A stretch of 42,578 nt of DNA, taken from positions 1 through 42,578 of the forward strand of contig JAZQMC010000026.1 of NCBI GenBank assembly GCA_045543095.1, read 5' to 3'. Below, piece after piece: positions 23,675 through 31,811 of this stretch. The stretch is from Fimenecus sp045543095 (lineage in GTDB: Bacteria; Bacillota; Clostridia; Oscillospirales; Acutalibacteraceae). A model generated the notes under the pieces. The model saw only the letters and a program-made list of their open reading frames with translations, was not told the DNA's origin and did not search any database. The position numbers and the translations under genes are program-made. Each line of letters starts with the position of its first letter. Within the stretch, counting starts at the first letter, position 1.

Positions 23675-24496
23675 ATGGACTTTAAAGAAAGTACAGGCTT
23701 GTACTTGATTGCCGGCGGAGTTATTCTGTTTGTTCTTGCCCAGTCAATTTTCTTCCTTGTTAAAGCGTGGAAACAGGGCAAAAAAATAGGTATAGACACA
23801 AAGAAATTACGCGATGCAGTTACATCAAGTGCAGTTTTCACAATACCTTCAGCATTATCGGTTCTTGCTACGGTTATCGTTTTGGCACCGTCATTGGGTC
23901 TTGTTATTCCGTGGGTAAGATTGTCGGTTCTCGGTAACTTGTTGTATGAAACAAAGGCAGCGGGTGATGCTATGAGTGCTTTAGGTCAAGAGGGCGGAAT
24001 TTCATCAACAATTACTGACCCCGCAATTTTCGCAGGTGTAGCCTGGGTTATGACTCTCGGTATTTGTTTCTCACTTGTTCTTTTGCCGTTCGTTGCAAAG
24101 CCATTACATAAAAAGGTTCTCAATTTAGGTAAAAAAGACGAAAACAAAGAAGAAACAACTGAGAATAAAGAGAAAAAATCAGGCGGTATAGCAGGATTTA
24201 TCGACCTTTTAACTCCTGCAGTTTTCATTGGCCTTATCGGTGCGTTCGTTGCACGTGCAATCGCAGGTAAGGGCAAGCCCGAAACTTTTGGTGACGGTGC
24301 GGGTGTGTTATCAGTAATCACACTTGTAGTGGCCGTGGGTGCTTCGTTGCTTCTTGAATTCATCGCAAAGAAATTCAAACTTACATGGCTTGAACCGTTT
24401 GTTATGCCTATCGGAATGATTCTTGCAATGGTGGTTGCGGTTATTACATACAATGTATTGCCGCCTGAAATTGCTATCTTTGAATGGAGGGGTTAA
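23675..24496 (+). CDS. DUF5058-like membrane protein, partner of the next gene
   Basis: A 273-residue protein with about seven hydrophobic segments and a charged cytoplasmic-type loop (about residues 148-170, KKDENKEETTENKEKK). It resembles the DUF5058 family from memory, notably AVFTIPSALSVLATVIVL, LAPSLGLVIPWVRLSVLG and NLLYETKAAGDAMS. No biochemical function is known to me. The segment order and the tight pairing with a second membrane protein suggest two halves of a transporter. The ATG at 23675 follows AGGAGATGA, so an in-frame ATG at 23567 is rejected. Confidence 0.65.
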   Translation: MDFKESTGLYLIAGGVILFVLAQSIFFLVKAWKQGKKIGIDTKKLRDAVTSSAVFTIPSALSVLATVIVLAPSLGLVIPWVRLSVLGNLLYETKAAGDAMSALGQEGGISSTITDPAIFAGVAWVMTLGICFSLVLLPFVAKPLHKKVLNLGKKDENKEETTENKEKKSGGIAGFIDLLTPAVFIGLIGAFVARAIAGKGKPETFGDGAGVLSVITLVVAVGASLLLEFIAKKFKLTWLEPFVMPIGMILAMVVAVITYNVLPPEIAIFEWRG

Positions 24497-24498
24497 AT

Positions 24499-25170
24499 AT
24501 GAGAAAACACAAAACAGAAAGAACATATTTTGACCGCGTTCATACATGGGGTAGAATTTCAAGTATTACTGCTCTTTGCGTGCTTATTATGTTCCCGCTT
24601 TCAATTTGCTTGTATTTAGGTGTATGGCCGTCACTCAGCGGTGTTATGAGCGGACTTTTAAAGCTTATTCCTCTTTATTGGTCACTTGCAGTTGTTGAAG
24701 TTTTAATTTACACACCAATGCTTGGTGCGGGTGGTACATATCTTTCATTCGTAACAGGTAATATCACAAACCTTAAGCTTCCTTGTGCAATCGGTGCTAT
24801 GGAAAACGCTAAAGTAAAAGCGAACAGTGAAGAGGGCGAGGTTATTTCAACAATCGCTATTGCAACCTCTTCAATTGTTACAACACTTATTATTGCGGCT
24901 GGTGTTTTGGTATTTAAGCCATTTCTTCCCGCATTTACAAATAGTGAACTTTTAATGCCGGCTTTCAAACAGGTTCAGCCCGCACTTTTTGGTGCATTGG
25001 CGGCAGGCTATTTCTCAAAGCATTGGAAGATTTCAATATTCCCGATTTTTGTAATGCTCGGCGTTTTGCTTGTTGCTCCCGGCTTGGACGCAGGCACACT
25101 TCTCTTCCCCGGTATCGTGGCTTCAGTTCTTGGTGCATTTGTAATGTGGAAACTCAAGTGGGTTAAATAA
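24499..25170 (+). CDS. Integral membrane protein paired with the DUF5058-like gene
   Basis: A 223-residue protein with about five or six hydrophobic segments: ISSITALCVLIMFPLSICLY, YWSLAVVEVLIYTPMLGAGG, IAIATSSIVTTLIIAAGVLV, and two C-terminal helices. Between them is a conserved-looking polar stretch, VTGNITNLKLPCAIGAMENA. Not assigned to a named family. It begins two bases after the DUF5058-like stop, using GGAGGGG in that gene's last codons as ribosome binding site, so the two products are probably made in fixed ratio and act together in the membrane. A terminator follows. Confidence 0.65.
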   Translation: MRKHKTERTYFDRVHTWGRISSITALCVLIMFPLSICLYLGVWPSLSGVMSGLLKLIPLYWSLAVVEVLIYTPMLGAGGTYLSFVTGNITNLKLPCAIGAMENAKVKANSEEGEVISTIAIATSSIVTTLIIAAGVLVFKPFLPAFTNSELLMPAFKQVQPALFGALAAGYFSKHWKISIFPIFVMLGVLLVAPGLDAGTLLFPGIVASVLGAFVMWKLKWVK

Positions 25171-25187
25171 TTTTTATAAAAGCAAAT

Positions 25188-25222
25188 AGTCCGTTCACAA
25201 TTCTGTGGGCGGGCTGTTTTTA
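25188..25222 (+). terminator. Terminator after the membrane-protein pair
   Basis: AGTCCGTTCAC (25188-25198) and GTGGGCGGGCT (25205-25215) pair along 11 positions when G-U pairs are allowed, and TTTTTAT follows. Confidence 0.75.
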
Positions 25223-25269
25223 TGTGAAAATACACAGAAAAAATACTGCTATTTTTTACCTGTAAAACA

Positions 25270-25298
25270 TTGATTTTGAGAGAAGAAAGTGATAAAAT
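25270..25298 (+). promoter_or_regulatory. Promoter of the inositol operon
   Basis: TTGATT (25270-25275), 17 bases, TAAAAT (25293-25298), 38 bases before the iolJ TTG start. No clear operator dyad or catabolite-responsive element was recognised around it. Confidence 0.6.
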
Positions 25299-25335
25299 AA
25301 ATTGATTAAACTAAAATGGATTGGAGTGGGTTGTT

Positions 25336-26175
25336 TTGGCGTTAGTTCCAATGAAAAAACTCCTCGAAAATGCCGAAAAACAAAATATTGCAGTTGGTGC
25401 TTTCAGTGTTGGCAATATGGAAATGGTTATGGGTGCGGTTGCGGCCGCAGAAGAACTTAATATGCCCATAATTTTACAAATTGCAGAGTGCAGACTTAAA
25501 AATTCACCGCTTGAGCTTATGGGACCTATGATGATTTCAGCGGCAAAGAATTCAAAGGTTGATATAGCTGTTCACCTTGACCATGGTTTGAAAATTGAAA
25601 CAGTACAAAAAGCCCTTGAATTAGGTTTTACATCTGTTATGTTTGACGGTTCAACTTTACCATTGGAAGAAAATATTCGTATGGTTAAACAAGTGCGTCA
25701 AATGGCTGACGAATACGGTGCAACCGTTGAGGCTGAACTCGGTGTTGTCGGTGGTAATGAGGGCGACGGAGCAGCTCACGAAATTCTTTGTACCAATCCT
25801 GACGATGCAAAGCTTTTCTGCGATGAAACAGGGGTTGATGCGTTGGCGGTTGCAATCGGTAATGCTCACGGCAATTATCCCGTGCTTCCCAATCTTCGTT
25901 TTGATGTGCTTGACGACATTAACAAAATGGTTGAAACACCTCTCGTTCTTCACGGTGGAACCGGAATTACAGATGAGATGTTCCAACAGGCAATTATGCT
26001 CGGTGTCCGCAAGGTAAATATTGCTACTGCAAGCTTTGACAATCTTGCACGCTATGCTCTTGAATATTGCAAACCCATTGAAAAGGCAAATTATTTTGAA
26101 TTGAGCAAGGTTGAGGCAATGGGTGTTTACGAAAATGTAAAAAGACACATTAAAGTGTTCAGCTTTATGGAATAA
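25336..26175 (+). CDS. iolJ: Class II fructose-bisphosphate-type aldolase, probable IolJ
   Basis: A 279-residue zinc aldolase. AVGAFSVGNMEMVMGAVAAAE, VDIAVHLDHGLKIE with a zinc-ligand His, VEAELGVVGGNEGD, AIGNAHGNYP and PLVLHGGTGITDEM are all standard. By family alone it could be glycolytic FbaA, but it heads an operon with iolC, B, D, E, A and G, so 2-deoxy-5-keto-gluconate-6-phosphate aldolase (giving DHAP and malonate semialdehyde) is the better call. The start is taken as TTG 25336 with GGAGTGGG at 25323-25330; this gives the usual MALVPMKKLLE N-terminus. A TTG at 25321 would put the ribosome binding site inside the gene. Confidence 0.82.
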   Translation: MALVPMKKLLENAEKQNIAVGAFSVGNMEMVMGAVAAAEELNMPIILQIAECRLKNSPLELMGPMMISAAKNSKVDIAVHLDHGLKIETVQKALELGFTSVMFDGSTLPLEENIRMVKQVRQMADEYGATVEAELGVVGGNEGDGAAHEILCTNPDDAKLFCDETGVDALAVAIGNAHGNYPVLPNLRFDVLDDINKMVETPLVLHGGTGITDEMFQQAIMLGVRKVNIATASFDNLARYALEYCKPIEKANYFELSKVEAMGVYENVKRHIKVFSFME

Positions 26176-26191
26176 TTAAGGAGTTGTAATT

Positions 26192-27208
26192 ATGAAATAC
26201 ATTGAATTTGACAACAGCAAAGAATTTGATTTAATCCTTTTAGGTCGTGTGGCAGTTGACCTTAACCCCGTTGACTACTATTGCCCCCTTAACGAGAGTA
26301 CAACATTTAAAAGATATTTAGGCGGTTCACCTGCAAATATCGCAGTTGGTCTTGCTCGTCTTGGTAAAAAAGTTGGCTTTTTTGCCCGTGTTTCTGATGA
26401 CCAGTTAGGAACATTCGTAACTGATTATTTTGCAAAAGAGGGTATTGACATTTCTCACATTAAGCGTTGTGAAAATGGCGAGAAAATCGGCTTGACATTT
26501 ACTGAAATCAAGTCAGAAACAGAAAGCTCAATCGTTATGTATCGTAACGAGGCTGCAGACCTTAAATTGGATGTTGCTGATATTGACGAAGAATATATTA
26601 ACAAAGCAAAAGCAATTTTGATTTCAGGTACTGCCCTTGCAGAAAGCCCGTCAAGAGAAGCAGCTCTTAAAGCAGTTGCACTTGCAAAGAAAAACGGTGT
26701 TCCTGTTATCTTTGATATTGACTACCGTGCGTATAACTGGAAAAACAGCGACGAAATCGCAATTTACTATTCATCAGTTGCTCGTGAAGCAGATATTATT
26801 CTCGGTTCACGTGAAGAATATGACCTTACAGAGAAATTTATTAAGGCTGGTATGACAGATAAAGAAACTGCAGCATACTGGCACTCACAGAATGCAAAAA
26901 TCGTAATTATCAAACACGGTAAAGAAGGCTCAACAGCATATACAAACGATGGTGAAAGCTATTCAATCAAGCCGTTCCCTGTAAAGCTTCTTAAATCATT
27001 CGGTGGCGGTGACGGTTACGCATCTGCATTCCTTTACGGTATTTTTGAAGGTTGGGAAATTATTGATGCACTTGAATTCGGTTCAGCATCAGCGGCAATG
27101 CTCGTAGCTTCTCACGCTTGTTCACAGGATATGCCAACAGTCCCAGCAGTTAAAGAGTTCATCAAAAAAGAAAAAGAAGAATACGGCGAAATGATTGCCC
27201 GTGGCTAA
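26192..27208 (+). CDS. iolC: 5-dehydro-2-deoxygluconokinase
   Basis: A 338-residue PfkB/ribokinase-family kinase that phosphorylates 2-deoxy-5-keto-gluconate. The N-terminal substrate motif GGSPANIAVGLARLGKKVGF and the acceptor/ATP region SFGGGDGYASAFLYGI (GGGD replacing the usual GAGD; the catalytic Asp is kept) are clear. The LGRVAVDLNPVDYY start is typical of IolC. ATG with AAGGAG, 16 bases after iolJ. It supplies the substrate for the IolJ aldolase. Confidence 0.9.
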   Translation: MKYIEFDNSKEFDLILLGRVAVDLNPVDYYCPLNESTTFKRYLGGSPANIAVGLARLGKKVGFFARVSDDQLGTFVTDYFAKEGIDISHIKRCENGEKIGLTFTEIKSETESSIVMYRNEAADLKLDVADIDEEYINKAKAILISGTALAESPSREAALKAVALAKKNGVPVIFDIDYRAYNWKNSDEIAIYYSSVAREADIILGSREEYDLTEKFIKAGMTDKETAAYWHSQNAKIVIIKHGKEGSTAYTNDGESYSIKPFPVKLLKSFGGGDGYASAFLYGIFEGWEIIDALEFGSASAAMLVASHACSQDMPTVPAVKEFIKKEKEEYGEMIARG

Positions 27209-27229
27209 TATAACAATCGGTGATTTAAG

Positions 27230-27928
27230 ATGTCAAAAGTATTGAAGAAGTTAAAACAAAATAAAATCTTCAAACGCATAATAATTGCGATTCTTTGCAT
27301 CTGCCTTTTGGGCGGAATTGCCGTTGCGGGCATAAATGCCTACATGGTTTCTTATGTTGACGAGTACATTCTCACAATGGACGAAGTCGGCGAATACGAT
27401 TTCGATTGCGTAATGGTTATGGGTGCGGGTATCTGGGGCACAGAGCCCTCACCGATGTTGCAAGAGCGACTTGACTTTGGCATTGATGTTTATTTCACGG
27501 GTTGTACTGACCGAATTCTTATGACGGGTGACCACGCACGCAAGGAGTATGACGAAGTAAACATTATGAAAGACTGTGCAATCGAGGCGGGTGTGCCGTC
27601 GGATAATGTGTTTATGGACCATGCGGGGCTCTCAACTTATGAGTCAATGTACCGTGCCCGCGATGTTTTCCAAGTGGAAAAAATGGTGATTGTCACTCAA
27701 AAATATCACTTGTACCGTTCAATCTATGACGCTCGCAAATTAGGTATTGATGCTTACGGTGTAGCCGCTGACGAAATGAAGTACGGAATTCATAATAATA
27801 TGCGTGAGTGGTTGGCAAGGGTAAAAGATTTTTTCTATTGCATAGCTCAACCCGAACCAACATATTTAGGTGACCCGATTTCAATTCACGCAAGCGGTTC
27901 ATTAACCGACGATAAAGAGAGAGTATAG
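27230..27928 (+). CDS. SanA/YdcF-family (DUF218) membrane-anchored protein inside the iol operon
   Basis: A 232-residue protein with one N-terminal transmembrane helix (about residues 15-40, IIIAILCICLLGGIAVAG) and a DUF218 domain: DCVMVMGAGIWGTEPSPML, ERLDFGIDVYFTG, RILMTGDHARKEYDEV, VFMDHAGLSTYESMYRARDV, VTQKYHLYRSIYDARKLG. SanA-like proteins are linked to envelope integrity and vancomycin tolerance; their reaction is unknown. It sits 21 bases after iolC and 13 bases before iolB, an unusual place with no evident link to inositol metabolism. It may be a chance insertion or an envelope function co-expressed with it. Confidence 0.85.
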   Translation: MSKVLKKLKQNKIFKRIIIAILCICLLGGIAVAGINAYMVSYVDEYILTMDEVGEYDFDCVMVMGAGIWGTEPSPMLQERLDFGIDVYFTGCTDRILMTGDHARKEYDEVNIMKDCAIEAGVPSDNVFMDHAGLSTYESMYRARDVFQVEKMVIVTQKYHLYRSIYDARKLGIDAYGVAADEMKYGIHNNMREWLARVKDFFYCIAQPEPTYLGDPISIHASGSLTDDKERV

Positions 27929-27941
27929 AAAAGGTGATTTT

Positions 27942-28709
27942 ATGTACGAAAATCCAAAATTTAACGAAAATAACGAAAAAATTCTCTGCGAAATGGGTGG
28001 CAAAAATGCCGATATGCTCATGAACATCAAAACAAAGATGTTAAAAGCTGGCGAGAGTTTCACAATCTGCGATGAAAACAACGAAACTGCAATTCTTTTG
28101 CTTTCAGGTGATGTAACATATAACTTTGACGGCAAAGAAGAAAACGCAAAGAGAGAAAATCAGTTTATCGACAGACCATATTGTGTACATTTCTCAAAGA
28201 ATAACACAGTTTCTGTTACTGCAAATGCAGACAGTAGAATTCTCATTCAGCAGACAGATAACGAAAATGATTTTGGCTTTGTTTGGTACAGTCCTGAAAA
28301 TGTAATTTTACAGGAATTCGGCAAAGACCAATGGAACGGTACTGCACATCGTCAGGTGCTTACACTTTTTGATTACGAAAATGCACCATATTCAAATATG
28401 GTTTTAGGTGAGGTTATTCACAAACCGGGTTGCTGGTCAAGTTATCCACCACATTATCATCCACAACCCGAGGTTTATTATTATGAATTTGATAAACCAC
28501 AAGGTTTTGGTGTAGGTTTTAATGGTGATGACTGCTACAAAGTTGAAGACCAGGGTGTGCTTTGTATTACACCAATGAAAACACATCAGCAGGTTGCAGC
28601 ACCAGGATACTCAATGTGTTATGTGTGGATGATTAGACATTTAGAAAATGACCCATGGATTAAAACACGAATTGACGACCCAGACCACAAGTGGTTGTTA
28701 GATGAATAA
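27942..28709 (+). CDS. iolB: 5-deoxy-glucuronate isomerase
   Basis: A 255-residue cupin-fold enzyme that isomerises 5-deoxy-glucuronate to 2-deoxy-5-keto-gluconate. The metal-binding histidines are in SSYPPHYHPQPEVYYYEF and KTHQQVAAPGYSMCYVWMIR. The N-terminal half is a second, degenerate cupin half (ILLLSGDVTYNFDG). The length is normal for IolB. AAGGTGA precedes ATG 27942. It acts after IolD and before IolC. Confidence 0.93.
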   Translation: MYENPKFNENNEKILCEMGGKNADMLMNIKTKMLKAGESFTICDENNETAILLLSGDVTYNFDGKEENAKRENQFIDRPYCVHFSKNNTVSVTANADSRILIQQTDNENDFGFVWYSPENVILQEFGKDQWNGTAHRQVLTLFDYENAPYSNMVLGEVIHKPGCWSSYPPHYHPQPEVYYYEFDKPQGFGVGFNGDDCYKVEDQGVLCITPMKTHQQVAAPGYSMCYVWMIRHLENDPWIKTRIDDPDHKWLLDE

Positions 28710-28740
28710 ATAAACTACCTTTTAATAGGAGGATTATATT

Positions 28741-30660
28741 ATGGCAAAAATGACAATGGCTCAGGCACTTGTTAAATTCCTTGACAATCAGTATGTGTCT
28801 TTTGACGGAGTTGAAACAAAATTCGTTGACGGAATCTTCACAGTTTTCGGTCACGGTATTGTTTTAGGTCTTGGTGAAGCACTTGACTCTGACAAGGGTG
28901 GACTCAAAGTGTATCAGGGCAAAAACGAGCAAGGTATGGCTCACGTTGCAACAGCCTTTGCAAAGATGAACAACAGAAGAAAAATTATCGCTTGTGCATC
29001 TTCAATCGGCCCCGGTGCTGCTAATATGATTACTGCAGCAGCAACTGCAACGGTTAACAATGTGCCACTTCTTTTGTTCCCTGCTGACACATTCTCAACT
29101 CGTCAGCCCGACCCTGTACTTCAACAGTTTGAGCAGGAAAATTCACTTGCTACAACAACAAATGATGCCTACAAGGCAGTGACCCGTTATTGGGATAGAA
29201 TTTCTCGCCCCGAACAGTTAATGTCAGCAATGATAAATGCTATGCGTGTGCTTACTGACACAGCAAACGCAGGTGCAGTTGCAATTTGTCTTTGTCAGGA
29301 TGTTGAGGGTGAAAGTTATGATTACCCTGACAGCTTCTTCGCAAAGAGAGTACATAGAATTGTTCGTATGCCGGTAGCTTGTGAAGAATTAGAAGATGTT
29401 GTAAATGTAGTTAAAAATGCCAAAAAGCCACTTGTAATCTGTGGCGGTGGTGTTCGCTATTCAGAAGCAGGCGAAGCACTCGAAAAGTTCTGTGCAGAAT
29501 TCAACATTCCTTTCGCAGAAACACAGAGTGGTAAAACTGCTTGTCTTTCATCAGATAAATATAACCTTGGTGGTCTTGGTGTTACAGGTAACTCTGCAGG
29601 TAACGTAATGGCGAAGGATGCAGACGTTGTTATCGGTATCGGTACTCGTTTCTCTGACTTTACAACTGCTTCAAAATCACTTTTCAAAGATGATGTTAAG
29701 ATGGTTACAATCAATACGTCCCGTTTTGATGCATATAAGCTTGACGCAGTTAAAATGGTTGCTGACGCTAAACTCGGTATTCTTGCTCTCGGCGATGAAC
29801 TTCGCAAAGCAGGTTACAAATCAGCATATACAACTGAAATTAAAGATGCTAAAGACGGTTGGGACAAGGAAATGGAATTCCTTGCGAACTATAAATATGA
29901 CGAGAACTTTAAACCTCTTATCGCTGCTCGTGAAGAAAAGACAATCCCTGAATTTGTTGAGAAAATCGGTGGTGTAATTACTCAGACTGCTGCTATCGCA
30001 CTTATTCGTAAGCTTATTCCTGCAGATGCTCTTTGCACAGGTGCGGCAGGTTCACTTCCCGGTTGTTTACAGAGAATGTGGACATCAGACAGCCGTTATT
30101 CATACAATATGGAATATGGTTATTCATGTATGGGTTACGAAATCGCAGGTGCATTGGGTAGCAAGATGGCTCACCCTGAATGTGAATCCTATGCAATGTG
30201 CGGTGACGGTAGTTATTTGATGCTTCACTCTGAACTTGTTACTTCAATTCAGGAAAATAAGAAGATTAACGTTCTTCTTTTCGATAACAGCGGTTTTGGT
30301 TGTATCAACAACCTTCAGATGTCAAACGGTATCGGAAACCTTGCAACAGAATTCCGTTACAGAAATGACGACGGTGACCTTTTAGGTGACCTTATCCCGA
30401 TTGACTTTGCTATGGCAGCTGCAGCTTACGGTTGTAAGACATATACAGCAAAAACAATGGAAGAATTAGAATTTGCTCTTATCGATTCACAGAAACAGAC
30501 AGTTTCAACACTTATTGACATTAAAGTTCTTCCAAAGTCAATGACTGACGGTTACGGTGCTTGGTGGCATACAGGTGTTCCATCTGTTTCAAAGAATGAA
30601 AAAGTAAACAATGCCTTCGCAGAGAAGGAAGAAAATAAAAATAAAGCAAGGAGATATTGA
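28741..30660 (+). CDS. iolD: 3D-(3,5/4)-trihydroxycyclohexane-1,2-dione hydrolase
   Basis: A 639-residue thiamine-diphosphate enzyme that opens the ring of THcHDO to give 5-deoxy-glucuronate. It has the three-domain ThDP layout: an N-terminal PYR domain (HGIVLGLGEALDS, YQGKNEQGMAHVATAFAK), a middle domain (KPLVICGGGVRYS, VIGIGTRFSDF), and a C-terminal PP domain with the ThDP/magnesium motif AMCGDGSYLMLHSELVT through FDNSGFGCINNLQM. The C-terminus TDGYGAWWHTGVPSVSKN is typical for IolD. AGGAGG upstream of ATG. The iolE start lies two bases after the stop. Confidence 0.95.
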   Translation: MAKMTMAQALVKFLDNQYVSFDGVETKFVDGIFTVFGHGIVLGLGEALDSDKGGLKVYQGKNEQGMAHVATAFAKMNNRRKIIACASSIGPGAANMITAAATATVNNVPLLLFPADTFSTRQPDPVLQQFEQENSLATTTNDAYKAVTRYWDRISRPEQLMSAMINAMRVLTDTANAGAVAICLCQDVEGESYDYPDSFFAKRVHRIVRMPVACEELEDVVNVVKNAKKPLVICGGGVRYSEAGEALEKFCAEFNIPFAETQSGKTACLSSDKYNLGGLGVTGNSAGNVMAKDADVVIGIGTRFSDFTTASKSLFKDDVKMVTINTSRFDAYKLDAVKMVADAKLGILALGDELRKAGYKSAYTTEIKDAKDGWDKEMEFLANYKYDENFKPLIAAREEKTIPEFVEKIGGVITQTAAIALIRKLIPADALCTGAAGSLPGCLQRMWTSDSRYSYNMEYGYSCMGYEIAGALGSKMAHPECESYAMCGDGSYLMLHSELVTSIQENKKINVLLFDNSGFGCINNLQMSNGIGNLATEFRYRNDDGDLLGDLIPIDFAMAAAAYGCKTYTAKTMEELEFALIDSQKQTVSTLIDIKVLPKSMTDGYGAWWHTGVPSVSKNEKVNNAFAEKEENKNKARRY

Positions 30661-30661
30661 T

Positions 30662-31555
30662 ATGTTGGATAAGAATAAAGTAAAACTCGGTATTGCACCT
30701 ATCGCTTGGACAAATGATGATATGCCCGACCTTGGTGCAGAAAACACATTCGAACAGTGTATTTCTGAAATGGCACTTGCAGGTTTCACAGGTTGTGAAG
30801 TGGGTAACAAGTACCCAAGAGATACAAAAGTTCTTAAAAAGGCTCTCGAACTTCGTGGTATGCAGATTTGCAACGCTTGGTTCTCAAGCTTTCTTATTAC
30901 AAAGCCTTATGAAGAAGTAGAAAAAGACTTTATCGAGCACATCACTTTCCTTAAAGAAATGGGTGCAAAGGTTGTTGGTATTTCAGAACAGGGCCACTCA
31001 ATTCAAGGTACAGACAAATCAATCTTTGATGACAAATATGTTATGAACGATGAAGAGTGGGATATGCTTTGCACAGGTATCAACAAACTCGGTAAAGTTG
31101 CAAAAGATATGGGTATCGCACTTTGTTTCCATCATCATATGGGTACAGTTGTTCAGACAGCAGCAGAAATCGACAGAATGATGGAAAACACAGACCCTGA
31201 ACTTTTCGGCCTTCTTTTTGACACAGGTCACCTTGCATACTGTGGTGAAGATTACATGGCAGTTCTTAAAAAGTACGCAAAGAGAATTCGCCACGTGCAT
31301 CTTAAGGATATCCGTCCTGACGTAGTTGCAAAAGTTAAGGCAGAAAAAATGAGCTTCTTACAAGGTGTTCGTGCAGGTGCTTTCACAGTTCCCGGTGACG
31401 GTGTAATCGATTTCAAACCTGTTTTCGATGTTCTTGAAGAAACAGGCTACGAGGGATATGTTCTCGTTGAAGCAGAGCAGGACCCTGCAATCGCAAATCC
31501 ATTTGAATACGCACTTAAGGCTCGTAAATACATCAACGAAGTATCAGGTCTTTAA
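30662..31555 (+). CDS. iolE: Myo-inosose-2 dehydratase
   Basis: A 297-residue xylose-isomerase-like TIM barrel that dehydrates scyllo-inosose to THcHDO. LGIAPIAWTNDDMPDLG at the start and ALCFHHHMGTVVQT, GLLFDTGHLAYCG, RIRHVHLKDIRPDV and VLVEAEQDP near the C-terminus match IolE. ATG 30662 is chosen because AAGGAG at the end of iolD precedes it; an in-frame ATG at 30611 lies inside iolD. It is followed by a 256-base gap filled with palindromic repeats. Confidence 0.94.
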   Translation: MLDKNKVKLGIAPIAWTNDDMPDLGAENTFEQCISEMALAGFTGCEVGNKYPRDTKVLKKALELRGMQICNAWFSSFLITKPYEEVEKDFIEHITFLKEMGAKVVGISEQGHSIQGTDKSIFDDKYVMNDEEWDMLCTGINKLGKVAKDMGIALCFHHHMGTVVQTAAEIDRMMENTDPELFGLLFDTGHLAYCGEDYMAVLKKYAKRIRHVHLKDIRPDVVAKVKAEKMSFLQGVRAGAFTVPGDGVIDFKPVFDVLEETGYEGYVLVEAEQDPAIANPFEYALKARKYINEVSGL

Positions 31556-31563
31556 TTTGTGTC

Positions 31564-31645
31564 TTTTTCCGTAATGCGTCGTTGCTTTCGGCTCGTGGTA
31601 TACTTGATACAACTTCGCCTCGGCAACATTGCCTTACGAAAAAAA
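31564..31645. repeat. Palindromic element between iolE and iolA
   Basis: TTTTTCCGTAATGC (31564 on) pairs with the complement of GCCTTACGAAAAAA (about 31631-31644), and GTTGC with GCAAC further in. The centre GGCTCGTGGTATACTTGATA then CAACTTCGCCTCGG has a CTCG...ATAC...C..CG layout reminiscent of the elements at 11493 and 14654, though less similar. Confidence 0.7.
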
Positions 31646-31670
31646 TCCTACAAATTTGTATAAGGCTTCT

Positions 31671-31699
31671 TGTAGGGGACGATGCCCACATCGTCCCGT
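31671..31699 (+). repeat. TGTAGGGG/CCCG-framed hairpin
   Basis: TGTAGGGGACGATGCCCACA continues TCGTCCCGT. The arms GACGATG and CATCGTC are perfectly complementary around CCCA. It lies in the iolE-iolA gap. Confidence 0.85.
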
Positions 31700-31726
31700 A
31701 TGAATAAACAATAATCCCAAAAGGTC

Positions 31727-31757
31727 GCGTAGGGACAGACATCCTTGTCTGTCCGCG
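31727..31757 (+). repeat. GTAGGG-framed hairpin
   Basis: GCGTAGGGACAGACATCCTT continues GTCTGTCCGCGG. The arms GACAGAC and GTCTGTC are perfectly complementary around ATCCTT. It is a slight variant of the frame (CCGCG instead of CCCG). Confidence 0.75.
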
Positions 31758-31811
31758 GTCAATAGAATATCAAAATTAAATAAACAATATATCCATTAAG
31801 GAGATACAAAT

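Noticed and set aside
25336..26175. Glycolytic fructose-bisphosphate aldolase (fbaA).
   Set aside because: Sequence alone allows it, but its place as first gene of the iol operon makes IolJ more likely; kept as an alternative in the annotation.
31556..31811. An operon break between iolE and iolA.
   Set aside because: The gap is made of palindromic repeats, no clear promoter was found, and both flanking genes belong to one pathway; partial termination remains possible.
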